Positions 17,095 through 25,243 of a DNA stretch of 64,000 bases are shown one piece after another. Positions within the stretch are counted from its first letter, which is position 1, and each line of letters starts with the position of its first letter. Position numbers and translations under genes: made by a program. Source of the DNA: Pseudomonas aestuarii (GTDB lineage: Bacteria > Pseudomonadota > Gammaproteobacteria > Pseudomonadales > Pseudomonadaceae); the NCBI RefSeq assembly GCF_027988105.1, contig NZ_JAQJZJ010000005.1, forward strand, positions 186,001-250,000, read 5' to 3'. The notes under the pieces were generated by a model that was given only the letters and a program-made list of their open reading frames with translations, was not told the DNA's origin and did no database searches.

Positions 17095-18351
17095 TCAGGG
17101 GGCCAGTTTGTCTGCATTGATGAAAGCCGACCCATAGAACGTGTCATCGTAGATGGGCGACATGACAACCCCCGCATCACGCGTCAGCTTGCAGTACCTG
17201 CCCAGCAACCGGAGGATGGTCTTTCTCATCATCGAGTGACTGCGGTACAGCGTGTCGGGGTTGATTTTGAGACCGTACTCCGAAAGCCTGTCCTTCACGA
17301 ATTCGGTGATGGTGTGCTGGTTGTCACACGCATTGAAGATTGCCGCTACCTTCAACTCAGCGATCTCAACGGACCCGGTGCCATTAGGGTACTTTTTCCG
17401 AGCGGCATGAACGTATTCGCGCCACAGCTGCAGTTCCACCATGCCCGCCCCCAGGATGCCCAGCCAACTGGCCAGCGTCCCCGCGTGCATACGCAACCGC
17501 ACCTTGCGAATGCCCCACCGTTCGAAAAAATCCTGGATCTGCTCCATGCTCGTCAAATCCCGGGTATTGATGAGCGGGATGCCCCGCAAGCTCGATTTGG
17601 TAACTGCCTCATTGAAATGCTTTTGTATGTCCAGAAGGCGATCGACCGTCGCCTCCGTCAAGTTGAACTCCCGCCTTCCGAGAAATACGCAAATAGAGTT
17701 ATCCTTACTTATCAACATGTTCAAGCCATGCGTAATCATTTCGTAGTCGGCAAGCAAGGCAAGACGTGTTATGAATTTCTCATCAAACTCGCTACCTATC
17801 CGATCCGGACTGTTTTTTGTCACCGGCAGCACCCCCGCAACGGTCAGCCAGCAATAGACGCCCACGGACACATCCTTGAACTCGCGGACAAAGCAGCGCT
17901 TGAGCAGATCTCGCCGGACCAGCGCCGAGTAGCCAACGAACTCACCCTTCAAGGCATCAGCAATTTCCAAGGCGTAACTGGCATCAACACCCGTGGACTT
18001 TCGTGTCACCGCAAGCATGAAACCCATCTGGAAAGCATTCGTATGGCGATCGACAGCTTCTATTGTCTCCTTTGGCAAGTCTGGCTGTGGCACCTCTACC
18101 GGGATAGCCTGTCTCAACTCCTCACTGGTGTTGGCCAGGCTCACCTCCAGGAAGTAGTACGCGAGATGCTTGATGATCTCGCACTCACGACCCGAGTATC
18201 GACTCTCAGTCATCTGCGTGACCCGCTGAATGACCGTTTCAAGCTGTCGCCGCTCCTCGGCGTCCATGCCTCGGTAAACGACCAGTTCGTTAAAGAAAAC
18301 CAGATCCAGAAAATCTAGGCCAGCTTTCTGTGCCTTGGTGATGCGAGCCAT
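17095..18351 (-). CDS. Unknown 418-residue helical protein, partner of the IFI27-like gene
   Basis: A 418-residue, largely alpha-helical, soluble-looking protein; I recognise no domain. Visible features: a charged N-terminus (MARITKAQKAG), a hydrophobic helix pair around 165-185 (VGVYCWLTVAGVLPV), an LGRREFNLTEATVDRLLDIQ segment near 255, and an amphipathic stretch around 300-325 (LASWLGILGAGMVELQLW). There are no Walker, nuclease or HEXXH motifs. It starts 6 nt after the stop of the small hydrophobic protein gene, with GGAAAGGG overlapping that stop, so the two are co-translated. It sits beside the Lamassu operon in low-GC DNA. Function unknown; a defence or toxin role is suggested only by location and by its partner. 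Confidence 0.7.
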   Translation of the reverse strand: MARITKAQKAGLDFLDLVFFNELVVYRGMDAEERRQLETVIQRVTQMTESRYSGRECEIIKHLAYYFLEVSLANTSEELRQAIPVEVPQPDLPKETIEAVDRHTNAFQMGFMLAVTRKSTGVDASYALEIADALKGEFVGYSALVRRDLLKRCFVREFKDVSVGVYCWLTVAGVLPVTKNSPDRIGSEFDEKFITRLALLADYEMITHGLNMLISKDNSICVFLGRREFNLTEATVDRLLDIQKHFNEAVTKSSLRGIPLINTRDLTSMEQIQDFFERWGIRKVRLRMHAGTLASWLGILGAGMVELQLWREYVHAARKKYPNGTGSVEIAELKVAAIFNACDNQHTITEFVKDRLSEYGLKINPDTLYRSHSMMRKTILRLLGRYCKLTRDAGVVMSPIYDDTFYGSAFINADKLAP

Positions 18352-18357
18352 TTACGC

Positions 18358-18804
18358 CTACCCTTTCCGCTCTGCCTCTGCGGCGCCTGCCGCCACACCG
18401 ATGCCTGCCGCAACACCCGCTGCCGCCCCGGTCGTCGCCACTATCGTAGCACCCGCCGCCATGCCTCCGCCGCCCGCAGCGATAGCGCCACCACCCAACG
18501 CCGCCAGCGACGCGTTGGTCAGCGCTACCCCTGAAAGCGAGCTGATGGCCGTACCGGAAGCCGTTGCCCCCAACAACCCCGTCGAACCCACAGCGGCGGC
18601 AATGGGGCCCGCAAAGACCGCGGCTGCACCACCCGTGGCAAGGGTGCCGAGGCACACCAAGGCCGTCTTACCAGGGTTCTCCATCACAGTATCAACTGCC
18701 GAACCGGCCAGGTCACCCACCGTGCCGACCGTCGCAACCGCCAGATCGCTTACCGCACCAACCGCACTGCCAACAAAATCAAAAACCGAATCGAAAAAAG
18801 ACAT
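18358..18804 (-). CDS. Gly/Ala-rich membrane protein resembling the IFI6/IFI27 (ISG12) family
   Basis: A 148-residue protein. The N-terminus is amphipathic (FFDSVFDFVGSAVGAVSDLA). From residue 55 on it is almost entirely Gly, Ala, Val, Ser and Leu, in the order seen in interferon-inducible IFI6/IFI27 proteins: LATGGAAAVFAGPIAAAVG, then TGLLGATASGTAISS, then GGGMAAGATIVATTGAAAG. These segments would form several glycine-zipper membrane helices that could oligomerise into a pore. GGAG lies 7 nt before the ATG at 18804. It is followed at once by the 418-residue gene. The similarity is by eye and low complexity makes it easy to overrate; a generic glycine-zipper protein is the alternative. Confidence 0.65.
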   Translation of the reverse strand: MSFFDSVFDFVGSAVGAVSDLAVATVGTVGDLAGSAVDTVMENPGKTALVCLGTLATGGAAAVFAGPIAAAVGSTGLLGATASGTAISSLSGVALTNASLAALGGGAIAAGGGGMAAGATIVATTGAAAGVAAGIGVAAGAAEAERKG

Positions 18805-19311
18805 GTTGAGCTCCAGGTTCTGCCCGGAAGACATTTCCGAACGACTTGGACGCTATTGTGTTGGGTCGACTTTGCTCGGGCTATTGTTAAAAAAGGCGTA
18901 CTTTTTCCTACACTGGTACAGCAAGTGGAAAGTTCTCACGCGCGCGAAGAAGAGGTCCATCAAAGCGGATATGGGTCTATGAGTTCGAATGCTGATCACA
19001 ACTACGAGATGATTGAGTTCGTCGCGGAGGGGTAACCCAGTACATCTGGTGCTGAGTTATGCGGCGTAAGCTGAATCGGATCGACATTAGCATGCGTGCC
19101 GACAGTCCGTGTAGGGAAGGATGCCGCGCCCCACGAAAGACCGCTTTTGGCCGACTGTTGCCGGTCGTGATAGGCCGCAGTCAACCCAAACCAAACAATC
19201 GAGACAGGCACCTAATGACCAATACTTTCAGGCCTGCAGGTGTCCATGAAATGGCCAGCGACTCGGCCCACTGTGCAAGCCGTGGCGGCCTTAACTCGGC
19301 AGCGTCGGTGC
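18805..19311. other. Right end of the accessory island, no complete gene
   Basis: The part next to 18804 is AT-rich (TTGTTAAAAAAGG, TACTTTTTCC) and probably holds the promoter of the two-gene unit. An 18-codon frame at 18978-19034 (ending IEFVAEG) may be the relic of a cassette gene. After 19128 comes a decayed copy of the island repeat. Core-type sequence resumes with the sensor kinase stop at 19312. Confidence 0.5.
19128..19200 (-). repeat. Decayed inverted relative of the island repeat
   Basis: Read on the plus strand this contains GACCGCTTTTGGCCGACTG, GGTCGTGATAGGCC and GTCAACCCAAAC. Its reverse complement shares the GGCCAAAAGC and TCACGAC parts of the repeats at 10.7 and 11.9 kb in compatible order. 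It is clearly diverged. Confidence 0.45.
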
Positions 19312-20796
19312 CTATGCCTTCTTTAGCTGCCCCTGCCTCGGCAGGCGCACGCAGACCTCCAGCCCGCCCAAGGGCGACTCACCCAGGCTGATGCTGCCAC
19401 GGTGCAGTTCGACCACCCGTAGCACTATCGACAGGCCGAGTCCTGCGCCCTGGCCGCTGCCTTGGCGGTAGAAGCGTTCGAAGAGTTTTTCCCGCTGGGC
19501 GGCTTCGACGCCGGGGCCGCTGTCTTGGATGCGCAGCAGCACCGCATCGGCCTGCGCCTGCAGTTGCACCTGGATGCGCCCGCCGGCTGGGGTGTATTGC
19601 ACGGCGTTGCTGACCAGGTTTTGCAGGAGGGTACCCAGGCTTGGGGCATCGGCCAGCAGCTGGTAGTCGGCGCTGTCGTCGGCGTCGAGGTTGAGCTCCT
19701 GCTGGCGCTCGAGGGCCAGGGGGATGAGTTCGGCCAGTTCGTTGCGCACGAAACCGAGCAGGTCGAGGTTGACCATCGCCAGTTGCACCACGTTGGGATC
19801 GAGGCGGGCCAGGGTCAGCAGCTGGGTGATGACCCGGGTGGCGCGTTCGACGCCGCCACCGAGCTGACGCAGGGCGTCGTTGCGGTCGGCCGGGTCGGGG
19901 GCTTCGAGGGCGTTTTGTGCGTGAATGCGCAGCACCGCCAGCGGCGTGCGCAGTTCGTGGGCGGCGTCGGCGATGAAGCGTTTTTCCTGGTTGAGCAGTT
20001 GGTTGACCTGCATCAGCAGGCGGTTGAGTGCGGCGCCCATGGGCTCCAGTTCGGCGGGCAGCGGTGACAGCAGCAGGGGCGCCAGGTTGTTCGGGGCGCG
20101 GGCCTTGATCAGCTCGGCCATGCGCTGCAGTGGACGCAGCCCCCAGCCAATGGCCAGCCAGACCAGCAGGGCGAGCAGGGGCAGGCCGACCAGGTCGGGC
20201 AGCAGGCTGCGCAGGGCGACTTTACCCACCAGTTCGCCGCGCACGTCTTCGCGCTCGCCCACCAGGATCCAGTGACCATCGGGTAGGTCGCGCAGGATGA
20301 ACAGGCGCCAGTGATAGTTTCCCACGGCCACCGTGTGGTAACCGGCCAGCTGCTCGGTGATGTGGGTCAGGAGTTCGTCCGTGGCCAGGGTGAGCGCGGG
20401 ACTGTCGGTTTGCACCAGGTCTTCGACCATTTTTTCCAGTACGCCGTTCGGGGCGCTGGCCGACTGCAGGAGTATCTGGCCGCGTTCATCGAGCACCTGG
20501 AAGGCCAGTTTGCCCTCGTAGGGGTGGCCGCTGGCCGAGCCTTCGTCCTCGTCTTCATCCTCGTCGTGCACCAGGATTGCCTGGTTCAGCGCACGTTGCA
20601 GGCTCTGGCGTGCGCTTGCGGGCATGTCGCGGCTGACCATGCCTTGCAGCAGCCGGGCGGTCTGCGCCAACTGGGCATCGAACAGCTCTTCGATCTCATG
20701 CTGGGCATCGCGGTAGCTTTTATAGGAGATCAGGGTCATCGACAGGCTGAGCAAGCCGAGAACCAGCAGCAGGGTACGGGCACGGATCGACAGCAT
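19312..20796 (-). CDS. Sensor histidine kinase (QseC/PmrB class) with acidic periplasmic run
   Basis: A 494-residue inner-membrane kinase with TM1 at about 8-24, a periplasmic domain to about 200, TM2 at about 203-220 and then a HAMP linker. The H-box ADAAHELRTPL has His280. The ATP-binding domain has NLVSNAVQY (N box), DSGPGV (G1) and GLGLSIV (G2). The periplasmic domain carries eight consecutive acidic residues at 78-85, after ILVH, reminiscent of metal- or cationic-peptide-sensing kinases such as PmrB. Its ATG overlaps the regulator's stop (TGATG). It ends a leftward gene set that includes an unusual biosynthetic cluster, which is its likely target. The signal is not known. Confidence 0.9.
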   Translation of the reverse strand: MLSIRARTLLLVLGLLSLSMTLISYKSYRDAQHEIEELFDAQLAQTARLLQGMVSRDMPASARQSLQRALNQAILVHDEDEDEDEGSASGHPYEGKLAFQVLDERGQILLQSASAPNGVLEKMVEDLVQTDSPALTLATDELLTHITEQLAGYHTVAVGNYHWRLFILRDLPDGHWILVGEREDVRGELVGKVALRSLLPDLVGLPLLALLVWLAIGWGLRPLQRMAELIKARAPNNLAPLLLSPLPAELEPMGAALNRLLMQVNQLLNQEKRFIADAAHELRTPLAVLRIHAQNALEAPDPADRNDALRQLGGGVERATRVITQLLTLARLDPNVVQLAMVNLDLLGFVRNELAELIPLALERQQELNLDADDSADYQLLADAPSLGTLLQNLVSNAVQYTPAGGRIQVQLQAQADAVLLRIQDSGPGVEAAQREKLFERFYRQGSGQGAGLGLSIVLRVVELHRGSISLGESPLGGLEVCVRLPRQGQLKKA

Positions 20797-21455
20797 CAGG
20801 CTTTATCCACCAGGTAGCCGACTCCGCGTACGGTGCGGATCAGCTCGGGAAAGAACTTCTTGCGCAGGTGATGCACGTGTACTTCCAGGGCGTTGCTTTC
20901 CAGCTCTTCTTCCCAGCCGTAGAGCGCTTGTTGCAGCTTGTCGCGGGTCAGCACCCGACCGGGTTGGGCGAGCAGTTCGTGCAGCAGGAGAAATTCCTTG
21001 CGCGGCAGATTGACCGGTTGCCCCTGAAAACTCACAGCCTGGCTGATCGGGTCGAGGCTGATGCCACGGTATTCCAGGGCCGGTTGCGGGCGGTTGAAGC
21101 TGCGCCGCAACAGGGCGCGCAAACGCGCCTTGAGTTCGGCGACATCGAAGGGTTTGACCAGGTAATCGTCGGCACCGGCATCCAGCCCGGCGATGCGATC
21201 GCTGGTCGAGTCGCGCGCGGTGAGCACCAGCACCGGTACCGGGTTGGCAGCGGCGCGCAGGTGCTTGAGCACCTGCAAGCCGTCCATGCGCGGCAGACCG
21301 AGATCGAGGATCGCCAGTTCGAAGCTTTCATGGGTCAGGGCATGCAGGGCGCTGCTGCCGTCCTGTACCCAGTCGACGGTGTAGCCCTCGGGCTTGAGGG
21401 CGGTGCGAATGCCTTCACCGAGGGCGGCATCGTCTTCGACCAGCAGAATGCGCAT
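20796..21455 (-). CDS. OmpR-family response regulator (QseB/PmrA class)
   Basis: A 219-residue transcription regulator. The receiver domain (1-118) has the acidic pocket EDD at 7-9, phospho-acceptor Asp51 in LDLGLPRMDG, Thr in VLTARD, and Lys in YLVKPFD. The winged-helix DNA-binding domain (about 130-219) shows LPRKEFLLLHEL and VHVHHLRKKF with GVGYLV at the end. I start at 21455 (MRILLVEDD), since the upstream extension is not family-like. The kinase gene overlaps by one base. A 78-bp gap separates it from the TPR gene upstream. Confidence 0.92.
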   Translation of the reverse strand: MRILLVEDDAALGEGIRTALKPEGYTVDWVQDGSSALHALTHESFELAILDLGLPRMDGLQVLKHLRAAANPVPVLVLTARDSTSDRIAGLDAGADDYLVKPFDVAELKARLRALLRRSFNRPQPALEYRGISLDPISQAVSFQGQPVNLPRKEFLLLHELLAQPGRVLTRDKLQQALYGWEEELESNALEVHVHHLRKKFFPELIRTVRGVGYLVDKA

Positions 21456-21533
21456 GGGGGTTCCTTGTCGAGGGGGCGCCATGCGCACGCAGGCGGCTGG
21501 CGATTTTTCGCCATTCAACTCCGCTTGGCGAAC

Positions 21534-22184
21534 TTATTCCAGTTTCTTGGTGATTTCAGCGAGCAGCTGGCGCGCTTCGGCGCGACGGCCGGCATCGGCA
21601 CTGGCGCGGCCGGGACGGTCGGGTGCCTGCAGGGCTTTTTCCAGGGCGACCTTGGCTTCGGCGTAGCGTTTGTTGCGCTGCAGGAAGTCGCCGTAGAAGT
21701 AGTTGGGGTCGATGCCCTCGGGGTTGAGCGCCAGGGCCTGCTTGAGCATGGCCTCGGCCTTTTCGTCGTCACCGAAGCCGATCGGCCAGCCCGGCACTTG
21801 GTAGTAAAGGCTGCCGAGGCTGGTGTAGGCGGAGCCGGCCAGCGCCTTGGGATCGGCGGCCAGGGCCTGTTCGAGGCTGGCCTTGGCCTGCTTGACCAGG
21901 CTCAGCGCGCCCAGCCCGCCTTTGGCGCCGGCCTGGGTGCTGAGGATGATGCCGCGCCAGATCAGCAGTTCGGCGGCACCGGGTTCGGCCTTGACCGCCT
22001 GCTGCGCTTGTTCGGCGAGTGTGGCGAAGGCCGCCTCGCGTTGTTTTTTCGGCAGCTGGTAATTGATCTCTGCCCAGCGGCCTTGCAACTGTTGCAGCTG
22101 CTGCTGGCCTTGCTCGCTGAGGGCGAAGGCAGGCAGGCTGCCCAGGCAGAGCAGGGTGCAGAGGAGAGTACGGGCGAACGTCAT
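21534..22184 (-). CDS. Periplasmic TPR protein (TRAP-T/TatT-like)
   Basis: A 216-residue exported protein with a signal peptide cleaved near residue 21 (SLPAFA). The mature part is helical repeats typical of TPR and TatT-like proteins: LIWRGIILSTQAG, then AGSAYTSLGSLYYQVPGWPIGFGDDEKAEAMLKQALALNPEG, quoted here as several parts, with the GWPIGFGDD loop characteristic of this group. Such proteins bind ligands or partner proteins in the periplasm. AGGAG lies 8 nt upstream of the ATG. The gene originally seems to have followed the dehydrogenase immediately, because a duplicated dehydrogenase 3' end with its own stop sits directly before this ribosome site. Confidence 0.75.
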   Translation of the reverse strand: MTFARTLLCTLLCLGSLPAFALSEQGQQQLQQLQGRWAEINYQLPKKQREAAFATLAEQAQQAVKAEPGAAELLIWRGIILSTQAGAKGGLGALSLVKQAKASLEQALAADPKALAGSAYTSLGSLYYQVPGWPIGFGDDEKAEAMLKQALALNPEGIDPNYFYGDFLQRNKRYAEAKVALEKALQAPDRPGRASADAGRRAEARQLLAEITKKLE

Positions 22185-22208
22185 GGTGGAACTCCTTCAG
22201 GGCTTTGA

Positions 22209-22281
22209 GCGGGCGAAGCGTTGAGTGATCGGCAATTGCTTGCGCAGCGCCTGGTCGACCAGCCGTGGCAGCAGGCCGCTG
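22209..22281 (-). repeat. Partial duplication of the 3' end of the dehydrogenase gene
   Basis: Bases 22211-22275 repeat 22329-22393 with a 118-bp offset and scattered differences. Read leftwards it would encode LLPRLVDQALRKQLPITQRF and then ARSKP plus stop, the likely original C-terminus. It is out of frame with the present gene, so the current protein ends instead with a different tail. The divergence argues for recombination with a related allele rather than a fresh duplication. Confidence 0.75.
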
Positions 22282-23106
22282 TCAGGGAAGCGCGCGCGGG
22301 GCTGATTTATCACTTGGGGGTTTGCTGCGGGCGAAGCGTTGAATGATCGGCAATTGCTTGCGCAGTGCCTGGTCGACCAACCGTGGCAGCAGACTGTTGA
22401 GACGCACGAAGAGTTTTTCCGGCCAGCCCAGGTAGCTTTCCTCGTGCTCGCGGCGGATGGCCTCGACCAGTTGCGCGGCGACGCTGAGCGGATCGTCCAT
22501 GGTGACGTTGAGCTCGTCGTTCATGGCCACCACATTGGCCGCGTTCATGCTGGTGCGGGTGGCGCGTGGGGCGAAGTAGAGAACCTTGACCTGGGTATCG
22601 GCCAGCTCGCGGCGCAGCGCTTCGGAAAAGCCGCGCAGGGCGAATTTGCTCGCGCAGTAGGCGCTGAAGCCGGGGTAACCGATCGAGCCGAAGGTCGATC
22701 CCAGGTTGATCACCAGGCCCCGGGCCTGCTGGCGCAAGAGCGGCAGCAGGCGATGGGTCAGCTGCAGGGTGGCGGTGACGTTGATGCCGATCAGTTCGGC
22801 GATGGCCTGCTCGTCGTGTTGCTCGAGCAGGCTGAAGCAATTGACCCCGGCGGCGTTGATCAGGGTATTGATCCCGCCGAAGCGCTGGGCAGCCGCCACC
22901 ACGGCCTCGCGGCCGCTGCGTTCGCAGATATCGGCCTGCACCACGCTGATCTTGTCGGGGTGGCGCAGGGCCAGGTCCTGCAATGGCTCGAGCTGGCGAC
23001 CGACCAGCAGCAGGCGCGCGCCCTCGCTGACCAGGCGTTCGACCAGCGCCTGGCCGATACCGCCGCTGGCGCCGGTGAGCAGGGCTCGGCAATCGTTAAG
23101 GTGCAT
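22282..23106 (-). CDS. Short-chain dehydrogenase/reductase
   Basis: A 274-residue NAD(P)-dependent oxidoreductase. The Rossmann motif TGASGGIG is at 11-18, NAAGV near 88-92, catalytic Ser in LGSTFGS near 139, and YCASK with Tyr-x3-Lys near 153-157. An Arg and no acidic residue after the second strand (LLVGRQLE) suggests NADP(H). It starts 2 bp after the diiron oxidase gene and probably reduces or oxidises that enzyme's product. Odd: the last 13 residues (PPSDKSAPRALP) appear to be an out-of-frame tail created by the 3' duplication next to it. Confidence 0.88.
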   Translation of the reverse strand: MHLNDCRALLTGASGGIGQALVERLVSEGARLLLVGRQLEPLQDLALRHPDKISVVQADICERSGREAVVAAAQRFGGINTLINAAGVNCFSLLEQHDEQAIAELIGINVTATLQLTHRLLPLLRQQARGLVINLGSTFGSIGYPGFSAYCASKFALRGFSEALRRELADTQVKVLYFAPRATRTSMNAANVVAMNDELNVTMDDPLSVAAQLVEAIRREHEESYLGWPEKLFVRLNSLLPRLVDQALRKQLPIIQRFARSKPPSDKSAPRALP

Positions 23107-23108
23107 GT

Positions 23109-23768
23109 TTACTCCTCGCTGGACAGCGGCAGGCTGCGGAATACATCGCCATACAGGCGGTAGACCACCTTGGCGGTGTGCACCACGGCGGCCTTGTCGT
23201 CGTCGTTGTCCAGGCGGTTCATCAGGCTCTTCAGCAGTTCGATGTGCTCGAGGTCGAGGCTGCCGTGGGAGGTCAGGTAGCTGAAGGCCTGGTTCGGCAG
23301 CTGCAGCTTGTCCTGGATCACGCCCGCGACCTGAGTGGCCAGGGCGATGCTGGTGCCTTCCAAGACAGTCACCATGCCGAAGAAGCTCACCGGGTTGTGC
23401 CGGGCGATGCGGTCATAGACGTAGCTGACCATCAGCTCGGTGGCCAGTTGCGGCGTGCCGCCGCGCACGGCATCGGCATCGCTGGCACAGGCGCGGATGT
23501 CGTTGAGGATCCATTCCTGGTGGCCGTATTCCTCCTCGATGTATTCGGCAATCGCCTCGCGTAACCACTCCAGGCGCTCGGGCAGGCGTGCGCCGCAGGC
23601 CATCAGCAAGGGCACGGTGTGCTTGACGTGGTGGTAGGCCTCGGTGAGGAAGGCCACGTAGCTGGGCAGGCTGACCTGGCCGCTCATGGCCTGGCGGATG
23701 ATCGGTGCGCTCAGCAGGTAATTGCGCTCGCTGCTGGTTTGTTCGAGCAGGGACTCATAGAAGCTCAT
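23109..23768 (-). CDS. Haem-oxygenase-like diiron oxidase (UndA/TENA-like)
   Basis: A 219-residue all-helical protein with the ligand set of haem-oxygenase-like diiron oxidases: Glu43 (EAYHHVKHT), Glu80 and His83 (EEEYGHQEW), Glu137 (VLEGTS), and His168-x3-Asp172-x2-His175 (HGSLDLEH). Known relatives include UndA, which converts fatty acids to 1-alkenes, and N-oxygenases, so an oxidative step on a fatty or amino acid is likely. The ATG at 23768 overlaps the ligase stop (TGATG). It lies between an acyl-activating ligase and a dehydrogenase. The substrate cannot be read from sequence. A thiaminase-type TenA function is unlikely because the metal ligands are complete and the TenA Cys is not evident. 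Confidence 0.8.
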   Translation of the reverse strand: MSFYESLLEQTSSERNYLLSAPIIRQAMSGQVSLPSYVAFLTEAYHHVKHTVPLLMACGARLPERLEWLREAIAEYIEEEYGHQEWILNDIRACASDADAVRGGTPQLATELMVSYVYDRIARHNPVSFFGMVTVLEGTSIALATQVAGVIQDKLQLPNQAFSYLTSHGSLDLEHIELLKSLMNRLDNDDDKAAVVHTAKVVYRLYGDVFRSLPLSSEE

Positions 23769-25243
23769 CAAGAAGCGTCTCCGTAACAGGATTGATCGGC
23801 CATCAGCTGTGCGATGGCGCGCTGGTAGTGGCGGTAAAGGGCGGCGCGGCGCAGGCGACCATTGCTGGTGGCCAGCTCGTTGCTCGCGCTGAAGGGCTGC
23901 TCGGCGCGCAGCCAGTGGTGCACGCGGGCGTAATCGGGGAGTTGTCGGTTGACCTGCTCGACCGCCGCGTCGAGTTGCTCATCGCTGGTGTTGGGAAAGC
24001 GTGGCACCAGCACCGCGACATTTTCCGGCAGCGCTTCGCCATGCAGCCAGGCCTGGGCGATCGGCAGCTGCTGGACCAGTTCGGCCTCGACCCATTCCGG
24101 GTTGACGTTGCGGCCGAAGGCGGTGATGAACTGGTGTTTCTTGCGCCCGTGCAGGACCAGAAAGCCCTCCTCGAAGTGGCCGAGGTCGCCGGTGCCGAGC
24201 CATTCGCCCTGGGTGGCCGGCTCGCCCAGGTAACCGAGCAGGCGCGGGCCTTTGACCAGCACTTCCTGGTCCGGGCCAAGACGGATCTCGAGGTGCTCGA
24301 GTGGCTTGCCGACGCTGCCGATGCGGCGCTGCTCTGGGGTATTCAGGCAGACCACCGAGGCGCATTCGGACAGGCCATAACCCTCGAATACCGGCAGGCC
24401 CAGGGCGTCGGCGCGCTCGAGCAACTGCGGCGCCACCCGGCCACCACCCACGGCAATGAAGCGCAACGAGTCGGGCAGCGGCAGACCGCGCTCGGCGGCG
24501 CTGACCAGAGCCAGGAGCAACTGCGGCAGGAGGATCAGGCTATTTGGCTGCACGCGGTTCAGCGCGCCGAGAAAGCGCGGCAGGTCGAACTGACTGGCGC
24601 CGAGCAGGCCGACCTCGGCCATCGGCAGCAGTTCGACGCAGGCGCCAGTCAGCAGCGGGGCATAGACCCCGGCGATGTTCTCCAGCAGGGTGGCCAGCGG
24701 CAGCACGCACAGGTGACGCTCGACCCGGCAGCTCGCGCTGGCCTTGACCAGGCTGCGGGCGACTTGCAACTGGGTGTGGGCATCCAGGCAGACGCCCTTC
24801 GGCTGGCCGGTGGTGCCCGAGGTGTAGGTGATCTTGCAGGTGCCGGCGGGCAGTTGGCTGACCTGGGGCAGCGGGCGCAGCAACAGGCCGGCAGCGATCT
24901 CGACGAAGCCCAGTTCGCGATAGGCGAGGCTGTCCCGGCCGAGCAGGCAGTCGACCCCGGCGCTGTCGAGCACATGGCGTTGCTGGTCGGCGGAGAAGAA
25001 GCCGGGCAGTGGCACGCAGACCAGGCCGGACTGCAGCGCGGCCAGGTCCCACAACAGCCAGTCGATGCCATTGTCCAGGGCCAGGCCGATGCGTTGGGCG
25101 CCGAGCTGCGTCAGGCAGGCGCTGCGCCGCGACACCTCGTCGAGCAACTGACGGTAGCTCAATTGCCGCTCGCCTTCGCGCAGGGCGATTCGCTCGGCGT
25201 GCAGGGTCAATTGGTTGAACAGGCTGTCAGCTGCAGGCCACAT
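23768..25243 (-). CDS. AMP-forming acyl/aryl ligase (ANL superfamily)
   Basis: A 491-residue adenylating enzyme. The P-loop-like motif TYTSGTTGQPKG is at about 163-174, YGLSE near 310, and GTGDLGH near 376. The hinge region reads LHGRKKHQFITAFGRNVNPEWVE, quoted here as the usual GR...K...G.N..P.(E) pattern. The C-terminal catalytic Lys region is SNGRLRR, which lacks the usual Lys-Gly pair (Arg at this position), so it may use a variant thioesterification or adenylation step. I start at 25243 (MWPAAD) because GGAGGG lies 8 nt upstream. It overlaps the haemolysin-family gene by 17 bp and the diiron oxidase by one base. It most likely activates the carboxylic acid processed by its neighbours. 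Confidence 0.85.
   Translation of the reverse strand: MWPAADSLFNQLTLHAERIALREGERQLSYRQLLDEVSRRSACLTQLGAQRIGLALDNGIDWLLWDLAALQSGLVCVPLPGFFSADQQRHVLDSAGVDCLLGRDSLAYRELGFVEIAAGLLLRPLPQVSQLPAGTCKITYTSGTTGQPKGVCLDAHTQLQVARSLVKASASCRVERHLCVLPLATLLENIAGVYAPLLTGACVELLPMAEVGLLGASQFDLPRFLGALNRVQPNSLILLPQLLLALVSAAERGLPLPDSLRFIAVGGGRVAPQLLERADALGLPVFEGYGLSECASVVCLNTPEQRRIGSVGKPLEHLEIRLGPDQEVLVKGPRLLGYLGEPATQGEWLGTGDLGHFEEGFLVLHGRKKHQFITAFGRNVNPEWVEAELVQQLPIAQAWLHGEALPENVAVLVPRFPNTSDEQLDAAVEQVNRQLPDYARVHHWLRAEQPFSASNELATSNGRLRRAALYRHYQRAIAQLMADQSCYGDAS

Noticed and set aside
18978..19034. 18-codon frame ending IEFVAEG at the right end of the island
   Set aside because: Too short to judge; possible relic of a cassette gene but no ribosome site and no complete domain.
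20868..22208. 446-codon open frame opposite the response regulator and TPR genes
   Set aside because: It crosses two well-supported genes on the opposite strand, has low-complexity Gly/Gln-rich translation and no domain.
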